From Moniliophthora roreri (lineage: Eukaryota; Basidiomycota; Agaricomycetes; Agaricales; Marasmiaceae): 64,000 nucleotides of DNA. A program made the translations under genes and the position numbers. The DNA lies in the NCBI GenBank assembly GCA_001466705.2, contig LATX02000207.1, forward strand, positions 248,001-312,000. Direction: 5' to 3'. The notes under the pieces were generated by a model, which worked only from the letters and a program-made list of their open reading frames with translations, did no database searches and was not told where the DNA came from. Shown here piece by piece: positions 34,291 to 44,884 of this stretch (position 1 is its first letter; the number at the start of each line of letters is the position of its first letter).

Positions 34291-36379
34291 CCTGCCTTCT
34301 GAGGCTGCTTCATGCTTGGTTATGTTATTTCATATCTCTGTGCTAATCTTGACCTCTTCATTTGAAGATCATCTGCTTTGACTTTGATCCATCTATGGAA
34401 TCCTGATGATGATTATTTTCTGATTATTTCTTTTCTAAGTCATCTCTCTGTTTGATGTCTTTTCTAAGTACTTCTGTACTGTTTGACTGCATGTTGCACT
34501 TTGCAGATGTCATAGAAAGTTGAAATAAAAACAAAATCCCATTGATAGCACTTTGAGAGCTTGGTTAACTAGCCAATGTGTTCATTGGGCCATAGTTAGG
34601 TTCCCTACAGGTTTTGGGAGTGATCTGCTTTGGATCTGATACATAGATAAGTTAAAAAGTACAGCTTAGACACCTCTGTATAGCATATCATATAGCTCTT
34701 CATATTTTCCAATGCATTATAGCTTCTCTAAGGCAATGACTAGCAGACTGGGCTCACTCTAGTCCTTATTACCCATTATCTTGTGTCATATTAAAGTATT
34801 CTGATTCCAAAGTAATGTAAATTGAACAAAATTGGGCCTTTTCTATGTTTGCCATATTACCAATACCTTGTACAAGTTCCCTCAGCTGAGTGGTATGGGC
34901 ATAATATTAATGGAAGTTGATAAAACCCAAAAACTGTTAGACATCTCTTTTACATTTGGGAGTTGGCCATTCAGCAATAGCTTTTACTTCATCTGGGTCC
35001 ACCTTCACTTGTCTTTCTCTGACAATTAGTTCAAGAAACTCTACTTTTAGTGCCTTATAGACACACTTTTCTGACTTCAAGTAGAGTTTGTTTTCTTGGA
35101 GTTTTCTCAGTACTCTTCTTACCATGTCATGATGTTCTTTCAATGTTTTAGTGAAGACCAGAATATTGTCTATATAAACTATAACTTTTCCTGTGTTAAT
35201 CTTTTCTTATAAAATTGTCTTCATTATAGTTTAAAACATAGCAGGAGAGTTCATAAGACCAAAGAACATAACTAAAGGTTGAAACATTTCTTGATTTGTA
35301 AGGAATGCTACCTTCCACTTGTCTCCTTCTTTGATTCAGATGTTATTATATTCCCATTGGATATCCATCTTTGAAAACCATACTGCACCTTTAAGCTTAT
35401 CAACAAGTTCTTGAGATAACAGCAAAGAATATTTCTATTATGATTTTAGTAGCAATATTCTCATAAGCTTGAATCTGAGTCTCTTGTTCAATGTCTATCA
35501 TGAGTATCTGATCTCTGGGTTCAATTTCTGCATTTTCTTTATTGCTATTGTCTTCTGGTTCCACATATTCCTAGTACATCCAGCATTCTATAGAACATCT
35601 ATTGAATGTGATTTGGCCTGTGATCCAATTAATATCTGGATTATGTCATTTCAGCCATTCATAACCAATAAACATATCAGTTTCTCCCAGATTTGTTATA
35701 TCAAAACTTAGAATTTCCACATGTTCACCAATCTTTATTCTTAGATCAACTTTTTCTGTGATTAGTCCTTCTGAGTTCAATATCCTATCTGTGTTATATA
35801 CTGGAATGGGTTTTACATATTTCATTGTGTTTATTTTATGTTTCTTGACCCATTCCTTGTTGATCATACTACTAATATGTCTGCTATCAAGTAATACTTT
35901 TACATTGATTGACCTTTGATCATCTAATGTCATTGCTACTAGTTTAACATTTGTCTGTTGCTTTGATGATCCAATAAGCCTTGGTGGTCTTCTCAGTTCA
36001 TCTAGAACTTTCACAACATTTTCATTATTTAGTTGATTTATCTCTTTCAATGTCTGTTCTGAGGCTTTGGATAGTCTTGTTTCATATACTATAAATTGGA
36101 AAAGTAACAACTTGAACTTGGAATCTCTTAATCTTTAATTATACCATTTTATAGTCTGGAGAATTTGTTTCTTTCCTTCAAACTGAGCACCTGATTTGAT
36201 CTTTTTCATAACTTCATTCAATCCCAGATTAATAATGTCATGATTTACAAAAGAAGTATTATAAGATTGAATGTTTATATGTGCCTTTTGAAGATTAGTG
36301 CTAATCTTCAAGGCTTCTAAAATTCCCACCTAGATTTTCCATCAACTTCTGTAGGAGTTCCTTCTGCTGTTCTTTAGAA

Positions 36380-36526
36380 AACATGATGTGCTATCTGATT
36401 GCTACTAGAAGTCTAGAGGTCAAATTAACAGACAACTTTGGTGCATGAATCCCTTTAATCACAATCCTTATGCTTGCCTTCCCATCTGAGTTACCTATCT
36501 AGCTCTGAGATAATTTGATAGCACTG
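36380..36526. repeat. Inverted repeat, left arm (147 bp)
   Basis: This is nearly identical to the reverse complement of 37651-37797; I find one mismatch. The arms are 1,124 bp apart. The left arm lies within the decayed gag-pol. Confidence 0.85.
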
Positions 36527-37189
36527 ATGTCCATAGCATTTGGGTCTATTGCTATACTACTTCCAGATGTTGATTCTTCCAATTTGTGACTATGACTCTC
36601 CCTTTTGGTTTCAGAGGCCTTTCCTTTTATCTGATTCTGATTGTCACATTCTCAACAATGACTAAGGTATTCTTTGTTCATTTGCCAAGTTCAATCTTGG
36701 TTGAATGCCTCTATCATCCATTCACTAAGTGTTGTTGGCATGGGTTGAAGACTCCTATTGAGTGTCTTAATCTATCATTCAACCTATTCTTGAACCAGTA
36801 GAGGAGTGCCTCATCATTGAATTTACTTCTATTCATATATTCTTTAAATTGGTTAATATATTTATCAGCAGTTATTTATTTCTGTCTCAACTTTACCAAC
36901 TTCACTTGTAACTCATCTTTTGTGGATGAGTACTTGAAGCAGGTGATGAAGTCTTTCTTGAGATCTTTCCATGTATTGTTTCATTCTTCACTTTGTTCTA
37001 AACCCACTGCATTCAAGAAATAGTCCCATAACTAAAACACATGTTGTTTCTTTATTACAACACCATCAACCTTGACCTTTCTGATACATGTGTAAAGACC
37101 ATTGACACTGAGGTCACCATGCTTCTCAACCTGCACAGTCATGGATTGGATAGGGTGGCAGATTATATTAGTATAAAGTTTGCCTTGAG

Positions 37190-37255
37190 GATAGGGCTAG
37201 CAACTATAAGAGTAAAGAGAGTAGTGAAGAGCATAACAAGTGAAGCCTTTATAAT
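37190..37255 (-). pseudogene. Small secreted-peptide exon relic 3
   Basis: The minus strand reads KASLVMLFTTLFTLIVASPI, a close relative of the relic at 22480. The start codon is ATA instead of ATG. Its left-adjacent partner region (37260-37620) aligns with 18430-18790. Confidence 0.5.
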
Positions 37256-37650
37256 GATTGGTTCTGGCCTTTCAGTTCTCTAGAGGTGAGTCTTTATAGC
37301 TTGAAACAGGTGCAGATGTCTCTTTCCAATATAGATCAATTCAGACATGTGCATCAATTGCCAGAGTTGGGACTATTTTGACAGTGTATTAGAGCTATAA
37401 TGTCTATCTACTACTGTCCATTCTATTTTTAAGACTCCAGGTCAAGGGTAACAGGTCTCTTGTGGGTTACTATTACCTTCATATCCACTGATTGCTGAGA
37501 GTCCCAGATCACAATACCTCTAATGTCATAACAGGACCAGATTGAAGGTTATCTTTGAACCCCCATGCCTTTCATAGTGGTACTCATCTCTTCAATGCAA
37601 CCTTATGGTCCAGTATCCTCTATTACTCCTCCAGTATTCAATAGTACAGG

Positions 37651-37797
37651 CAGTGCTATCAAATTATCTCAGAGCTAGATAGGTAACTCAGGTGGGAAGG
37701 CAAGCATAAGGATTGTGATTAAAGGGATTCATGCACCAAAGTTGTCTGTTAATTTGACCTCTAGACTTCTAGTAGCAATCAGATAGCACATCATGTT
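37651..37797. repeat. Inverted repeat, right arm (147 bp)
   Basis: Reverse-complement partner of 36380-36526. It shares the decayed, CG-free state of the left arm, so the inverted copy probably arose after the decay. Confidence 0.85.
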
Positions 37798-38274
37798 GAA
37801 CCTGGGCCATGCCTCCCAAGGACAGGTCTTTGACCTCCTTCTCTACTGTTTACATTTTGACCTGCAACATAGGAAAGGTAGGTAGTCATATTACCTTGCT
37901 TTGCATGCAACTAGACACTGTGCCAATGCTTATTGCAATTCATGTGCTCAAGGCTATCACAGCATGTGAATGCCATAATGTGGCTAGCCTCTTAACAAAC
38001 CAGGCAAAGAACAAATATGCATTACATGAGTCTGTATAATTGTACAAGCATAATCACAACTTATGAATTGCTAGCTTGATCTCTGTTTGTGAGAATTATC
38101 AGCACAAGCTCTCAAGGGCATTAAGGCTACTGAACCTTTAGCAAATGTAGCTCCTCTTATTATTAGTAGTAGCTTCAGCATTATGCCTGCATTGTAAAAG
38201 CCAGTCTGCACTGTTTTCCTGTCATTGATAGCAAGATGAGGTGATATCCAATGGACCACATAGATAAGTATACT

Positions 38275-38357
38275 CACCACAGGAACAGGGCTTGCAATAG
38301 CAAGTGCAAGAAGGGCAGTGAAGAAGACAAACAAAGCTGACTTTCATGGCAAACTTG
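38275..38357 (-). pseudogene. Small secreted-peptide exon relic 4
   Basis: ATGAAAGTCAGC is present on the minus strand at about 38346, but one extra base shifts the frame after SFV. The shifted frame then reads FFTALLALAIASPVPV and ends at a gtgagt donor. The reading matches the signal-peptide exon of the other three relics. Confidence 0.55.
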
Positions 38358-38369
38358 AACTTGAGATCC

Positions 38370-39780
38370 TGGAATCTCATTGGGCTTTCCTCATCTGCTT
38401 TTATATAGAAATGGAGAATATGTCTATTTACAGTATCTCAGTAGACCTTGTAATTTGGGTACATTATAGTTTGATAGTACCACATCAAGGGTCAGGTCAG
38501 TCATGCAACTATTGCAAGAGTAATATCATTAGCTTATTCTACCAACCATTGTGCTGATGGCTGTTAAATGAATTCATGACAGGTGCCAGATGGTTTCTCT
38601 GTATGTTATGATGTGTCAACTTCAATTATCATGTTTCAAGCAACCACCAGTAGCCTGCTGGTACAAAAAGCCCAGTAGAATTTGATTCCAACAATTAGCA
38701 GAGCTAGGATGAAGTAGAGCTCCAACAAGTGAAAGAGACCTGCTGGTCACAATGTGACAGGCATGGGCTGTCACCAAACAGAGGGCTGCTGAGTCAAGCT
38801 GCTTAGTGAAATGCAGAGAGCTGAGCTGTGACAGATGGAGGAGATGAGCCAGCTGACAGGCAGGAGCAAAACAACAGCATCCACAGATATTGGGAATAAT
38901 GAGGGCAGAAAATTGGGACAGGGTGGAAAATGAGAGGGGAGAGGATAGCAAGTCAAAAATGAGCAAACCATGCCTGTAAGGTGAAATCAAGCATATGAGT
39001 CATGACAATGCATGCCAGTGTTGAAACTGAGGGAATTGATGGGACTTACCCATGAGCTGACCTCTGAGGATTTTGCTAAGGAGATTTTGCAGGAAGGTTG
39101 AGATGAGGGAAGTATGTCATTTTCAGAAATCTTGACAATAAGGAAGAACAAGTACTGGAAGACATGCTGAGAGCATGCTCTGAGAGTGAGTGAATAAGTA
39201 TATACATCTGGTACATCACTCTGTTCAGTGAACTGGAGACACAAGGCAGAGATGGGTTTGGACCCAACACCAAGCTTAAAATCCCAGCATTTACCAACTG
39301 GGTCTCTTGACAATGATAAAATAGCCATTTTTTCCTTTGAAAAGGTCTTTTTAGCACTTCTGAGGAGCTAGAAAGCTTTCCAAAGAATGAAAAAGACTGT
39401 TTGGCATGTGCAGAACACCCAGCTATTCTGCCTGCCCAATGCCAGCACACCTGTTCTTTATTTCCTCACCTGGCTATCACAGTTCCAACTCACTTATGCT
39501 CAGCACTGTGCTACTATATATGAGATTCTTTCCTCATATGTGTCTAATCTGATCAACTGCTCTACTTTTAGCTATTATGTCTTCAACAGCTGTGATGTCT
39601 TACCTCAAAGCATAAGTGTTCAACAAGAAATATGAAATGATCAAGACATTGGAGGCAAGTCTAGTGCAGCATGTTACATGTTACCCTTCTGTTTCTCTCC
39701 TGTGTATACTGATGGCTATAAATTCAAGGCTCATATTTCATGGCCTATAACCTCCACACCCCAACACTGCTCCTAGCCTA
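38370..39780. other. CG-poor spacer, no gene recognised
   Basis: Only antisense-type short frames without motifs are visible. Base composition matches the decayed zone. No repeat partner was found in this window. Confidence 0.45.
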
Positions 39781-39782
39781 TT

Positions 39783-41670
39783 ATGCCAATTCAGTCTTCT
39801 CTCGCTAGGCCCATGTACAATAATGACAACATAGATGTTAACCAGTCCACTCCACCACCCACTGCAGAATACCAAATGAAATCCAACAACACTAATAACA
39901 ATGCTCTCTTTGTGGGCTTGAAAAAGCTTATATCTCCTTCAGCATCAGCCTCCTCCTTTCAGAACACTGTTCCTCATCCTGGGCTATTTGCAATCAAGAG
40001 TCTGCAAGAGGCCCTTTCTGCCTATGCCAAGAGCTTAAACTGGTTTGATGAAGAGGTTGATGATGACCTCAAAGGTGAGAGACACTCTATGGGCCCCAAG
40101 TCTGATAATGTGGATGATGGTGAGATTAACATTGAGCTTCTCACTGAGCTCAATGAGACTCTCAAAGGAGCCTTGACTGGTGTCACAGAGGGCACTGCAG
40201 CTTACTATCACAGGTATGTGAGGTGTAGCATGTCATTCTCTGCATTCAAATGTTCTGATTATCCTTCACAGCTTAATGAAGCAATTTGTCAAGTTTCTCG
40301 TTGACTACAAATACATCAAGCCTGGAGAGGAGTTTTTCTGTAAGACTCCACATGAGAATGCTGCAGAGCTTATTTGTGCATAGGTTATGAATTTGTAGGT
40401 TTGCTTGTTAGTCTTCCATAGTTTTCATTTGGACTAATGATGTTTTCAATAGTTGCAATAAAATCAAACTTGACAGCACCTCACAACCAAAGTCTGAAAC
40501 TCACAGCAGCTACTCACATGCTCAGAAGATGCAAGCTGCAGTGACATTTGGTTTCAGTCATAAGCATAGTCTAGATAACCTTCCTTGGCATTGAAGCAAG
40601 TTGACTAGCAAGATAACTGGAAACCCATCTGTTTCTCAACAGGTTTCTCTGTACATGGTCAGTTTACAATGTCACAAGGTATTTATTGCTACCAATATAC
40701 ACTACCTCTAGACTAATCACATATGGTTTTAGATTCATGCTGGTGAGGAGCCAACTAGCTCCTGAGCTATTGACACCGTATGTTACTCTTTTTATGTGTC
40801 AGCTTGATACTTATACTTTCTACAGAAAATTCTTGGCCAGATCTATAATCTTAGCCAGCACCCCCTAAATTGGCAGCTCACCAATGTTGCACCAACTAAA
40901 CAAGCCAGCAAGAACCCTCACAAATGGGGAGGTCTATGATTCTGGCAGCTTCTTCATTTCATTTACACTATTTCTTTCATCTGTCTTCTTTAGATAGATG
41001 AGGCCCTTAAGATCTGATTTGAACACATGGAGATTGTACCAGGAACTGGTGGGAGGCTACTGAAACTTACTCTGAACTGACTGGTTTTCTGAAAGGTCAG
41101 AGGTATAATGATATACCTTCACATCTTTACTGATGCTAATGCCTGTTAAATAGAGATACCCCCATTCTACATTTGGGCATTTCCAACAGAACTTCAACAT
41201 TTGTTTCTAGTGCAAGTGCTTTGTGAGTGGGTTGCTGTCCTGGGTGAGGAAAGGCCAATGGAGTATGTATGCCAAAAGATCCCAAGAGTGACCAATGCTA
41301 TTTCTGAGTCACAGGATGGCCCAATGGTAAGTTTCTATTTGCTGTCCATCATGTTCTCCACTTATTATTTCCAGACATCACAGCAGTTCCTCAAGGCATT
41401 TCATAACAACCTCATTGACATTGGTATCAACCTAGTTCCATATGGTGGGCATTAATTTCATCAAGGAGGTTGTCAGTGGCTAAATGTCAACCTCTACTGG
41501 CCACTGAAGAAGATCTGAGCATGATGGTTGGAACATCGAACTCACCAATATGACTATAGTTAAGTATCTTGTGTCACATAATGACAACCCAATGATTTCA
41601 CATCAGGATATGTTCAAGATGGATAGGCATCCAATCAAGTTTTGTTTTACATGTAGGTGAGGCTGTTAAT
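39783..41670 (+). pseudogene. Crypton-like tyrosine recombinase gene, decayed
   Basis: Exon-like pieces in order match a family of tyrosine-recombinase-like proteins common in Agaricomycetes. An acidic N-terminus is followed by a splice near 40214 into LMKQFVKFLVDYKYIKPGEE. Next come YSHAQKMQAAVTFGFSH with LPWH and GNPSVSQQVSLYMV. Then VLCEWVAVLGEERPMEYV, and after an intron (about 41328-41374) TSQQFLKAFHNNLIDIG with VPYGGH. The box expected to carry His-x-x-Arg reads His-stop-Phe-His-Gln, then GGCQWL, so two Arg codons (CGN) are now CAN and one codon is a stop. These enzymes cut and rejoin DNA to mobilise Crypton-type elements; this copy is dead. Element ends were not found. Confidence 0.65.
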
Positions 41671-42189
41671 GTTGGAGTTGGTAGACTGTAGCATACCTTT
41701 AAGTAACTTAACTTATTCAGTATTTATAGTTGAATCTTGCATGTTTGACTAGCTGGTAGCTCAGTAGAGGGCTGAAACTTTCTAGATAGAGCTGTCATCA
41801 TGTGTGACTAACACTTGCCTTCAACATTTATTGTTTGTTGTTCACTGCTTATTGTTCATTGCTTGCCTTGCAACTAGCTCAGATACACAGAAAACATGAC
41901 CTTCAGGGATGAAACATCCTCTGAGCTAGGTAGCATGTGTTTTCTGTCCTTCTCAAACCATTATGAGCTCTCTTTTTGTTTGATTCTATGTGATGCTGAT
42001 GTTGCAGTTTCAGATCACTCTTCCTTTACTTATATAGCCATGCTGGGTTATTGAAGACAGTGAAAAAGAGATGTTTAATACAGTTGAGATAAGAAGGCCA
42101 TATATCTCACTATTGACTCAATATTTTAGATGTGTCACTTAACTGTCTGATATCAAGTTCTTCAGCTAAGCTCTCAGTTGTAACAGGTT

Positions 42190-42425
42190 TCCTCTGCCTC
42201 CAGCTCATCCCCATCAGCCATATCCCAATTACAACCCTGTCCCTTGTGGATCTCTGATTACAGAATGTGTACTCTGCTGGCAGCTACTTGATTTTGGCCC
42301 ACTGTCTTATGATGGTACCAGGCCTTTAACAGCATATGAGAGAAGAATAGAACACTACCAGAGCAACACATGGGTTCTTGCATGTGGCCATCTTATTCAT
42401 CTCAGCTGTCTTTGAGTGCTCTGAA
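42190..42425 (+). pseudogene. RING-like zinc-binding fragment
   Basis: A plus-strand frame reads CVLCWQLLDFGPLSYDG and then, after YERRIEHYQSNTWV, LACGHLIHLSCL. The C-x2-C ... C-x-H-x2-H-x2-C spacing resembles a RING or related zinc-binding fold. It follows the recombinase relic in the same orientation by about 500 bp and could be a second gene of the same element or a later exon. Stops follow. Family assignment is tentative. Confidence 0.35.
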
Positions 42426-42559
42426 CACTGTCAAGCTAGGCCACAACTCAATTTTGCATCATTCCCAAGAGATGAGGATATGAATAGGGTTTCAAGGCAG
42501 CTGCACATACCAGTTGTGACTATGTTTGATACTGCCCTCTAGTAACTTGTAGCATGAAG

Positions 42560-43490
42560 CGCCAGACCAAATTTGGGTTTAATCAACAGTAGTGTATGGA
42601 TCCACATATTCATATATTTGGTAAAGGGCAGGGTAGTCAGAAATTATGGGTGTTACCCTTGAAGACTCAGCAATTTTTTAGAATCTAGCTAGTATTCTTA
42701 GTTTTAGTACAATCCAATGTATATAAGGATAGTTACATTAAATCAGTCAATCTCTAAAACTTCAACATTGTCTTGTCATACTATCTCACTGTCTGCCCAG
42801 TATGTATACAAGTATTCAACTTCTGACCCTATGGGTTCAAGAATAGAGACAGGTGACTCTGCAGTGACTTGATGGACATTCAATACTCTAAACAGACTGA
42901 GGTGAGAACCTTACTGCTATATCATAGAAAATAAGACACACTGTTTCTCCTCTATTGACTCTGGCAACAGCTCAAATAGCTCAAATGTGTTTGCTTGGAG
43001 AAAGATTGCTGGTACCCAGACTGATCCATTCTGAAGAACTGCCTGCTCTTCTTTGGTCAAGTCATCTATAGTAACAACCAAACCATTTGCATTGCACAGT
43101 CCAGTAGCTTGGATAAACATTGAGGATGTGAAATATATTCATTATCAGCTTCCTGAATTTGTAGACCCACTAATTTGTCTATAATAAGACTAATGGAAAA
43201 CTATCCAAAAGATAACCTCCAAAAGTTCTATCTCCAGTTGTTGTGCAAGTGTGGATTGATGTGATCAGAGTTGCTGTACTTAGAATGCCAACAAAACTCT
43301 TAGCTAGGTTGATTCTCTTTTATTGAAGTGCTCTACTTCATAGTGTTCACCTCCAAAAGAGTATAGATGGATTTTAAAATAGGTTTATTTCACAACACAC
43401 ACAAAACACAAAGAACATGGTGCACAAAGCACAAACACAAGAGCTACAGTCCCATACAAAGACTCAATAGCTGATATACATTAGCAGGAT
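42560..43490. other. Decayed spacer with one protein-like fragment
   Basis: On the minus strand, 42917-43120 has a 67-codon frame with a smooth protein-like composition (VVTIDDLTKEEQAVL, VWVPAIFLQ), which could be an exon of an unidentified gene. Nothing else is recognised. Confidence 0.35.
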
Positions 43491-43498
43491 GACATCAC

Positions 43499-44027
43499 CG
43501 AGCATTTCCAGCCTTTTTGTGGCCTTTTGTAGCCTTTTGGGCCAGAATGCTGAAGGTAAAAGGCTAGGTCCAGTTTTCTGAAATGCCAGGACAACTTTTT
43601 GGCTGGGAATCACCTCCAAAAAGGCCAAAAGGCTGGCCAGGCTGGGTGGTCTAGACTCTCAAAAGGCTAGGTCCCCTGGAGCAGCTAGCTATGTCATATT
43701 GTACTACATTGTTGGGAGTATACAAGTCAAGCTAAGAGGGTAGTTCAAGATTAAATTACTGTAAATAGGTCTATTTCTATGCACAAGAAGCTCACTGTGA
43801 ACTCTTATTAGTCAACATGCCCAGAATACCATCAACTGGATGAAATTGACTTAAAAAATAGTCTGTTGAGTATATGGTACCCTCTATAATCTGGAAAGTA
43901 GTGTTACTGGCTAACAGGTACATAGTTGCTGTGAGTAGCATATAATGCTTCAACTTTTGATATCTTGGTCTCAACCTTTTGAAAGGCCAGAAAGGCTGGA
44001 AATGCCATAAAAGGCCAGAAGGCACAG
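43499..44027. repeat. MITE-like element with aaaggcc/ggccttt ends
   Basis: The left end contains gcatttccagcctttttgtgg. The right end, reverse-complemented, contains ggcatttccagcctttctgg. Additional aaaaggcc/ggcctttt words occur just inside both ends. No target duplication could be fixed and there is no coding capacity. Confidence 0.55.
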
Positions 44028-44364
44028 TGTCAATATACTGATGCCTAGTCTGACCCTATGGAGTTCAAGACTTCTTTAAGACAACTACAGCATACAGCAT
44101 ACTGGAAAAGGTCCTAGACTAATTTCTACAAAGAGTTCAGCATAGGCACACCCCTTGCTAAGACTCTAAGTGTGTCACAACCTGATACCCAACACAGGCC
44201 ACACTCCAAGTGCCCAAGGCTTCTTCTTGATGTAAAGTGTCTCTTAGAAAAGTGCCAAATGCACTAAAGATGTTACTCTTTGTCTCTTACAATGCAAGTT
44301 TGTTATCAGATTTCTATCTCTCTGGAATCACTCAGGACCAATCTCCAGAGCCTGAAGTGAGGAA

Positions 44365-44883
44365 GCAAAACTGGAATAGCACACACAATTATACACTAAA
44401 CAAACTCATCATGTATTCACAATCAGAGGGGGCAGAGTTACTTGAGTATATATGAATATCTAGCTGTCCTTATATACAGTCCATGGAATATATCTACAGA
44501 AAATTAGGAATAATGTCCAATAATTCAGAAATAATAAATGAGTGACTGAGATGCTAAAAGAGGGAATATTTGGATGTCATGGAGTCTGGCCACTAGGGTA
44601 TCCAACCATATCTGCATGGGTATCTACTTCTCCAGGTGGTCTGGACTCTATAATTTTGTATTTTCTCTTTTCTAATTCAGGTATCTACAAGCAGATAGGT
44701 GTATCTGTCCTATTTTCTTACAGCATTTCCCTTTCTAGCATCCACACTTCAGCAGAGAACTAAATGCCAAAGATTCTGAGGTCAGAACATGCTGTTACTG
44801 CTTCTATCTCCTTCAACTACACATGCTCAGTCTTATTTAGGACTTCTTATGCATTAAAGATTTATGTTCTGTCTTGTTGTATA
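44365..44883. repeat. Dispersed repeat, copy 2 (ends at N)
   Basis: Direct-orientation partner of 33748-34290. Similarity runs up to the single N at 44884. This is the third single-N join in the window. Confidence 0.7.
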
Positions 44884-44884
44884 N

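Larger units (their letters stand above)
31990..37040 (-). pseudogene. Ty3/gypsy chromovirus, decayed, with nested insertion
   Basis: The minus strand carries gag-pol fragments in chromoviral order, from right to left. They are a gag-like segment (about 36800-37040, with DYFLNAVG and KLVKLRQK), an aspartic protease (about 35650-35960), reverse transcriptase ending near 34937-35143 (ENKLYLKSEKCV, WPTPKCK) and RNase H (about 33230-33740, FTFHHKPRKQM). Integrase and its C-terminal region follow (about 32200-33200), then a chromodomain-like stretch (about 32060-32210). The protease active-site triad Asp-Ser-Gly reads Asp-Ser-Arg, and many Trp and Arg codons are stops, consistent with C-to-T decay. 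No LTRs of its own were identified. A repeat of about 1 kb interrupts the RT/RNase H connection. Non-functional. Confidence 0.8.

Noticed and set aside
31101..37040. Idea that the LTR at 31101 is the LTR of the adjacent gypsy element
   Set aside because: The LTR is flanked on both sides by the same 5-bp duplication, so it is an independent solo insertion. Its CpG-rich state also differs from the decayed gypsy.
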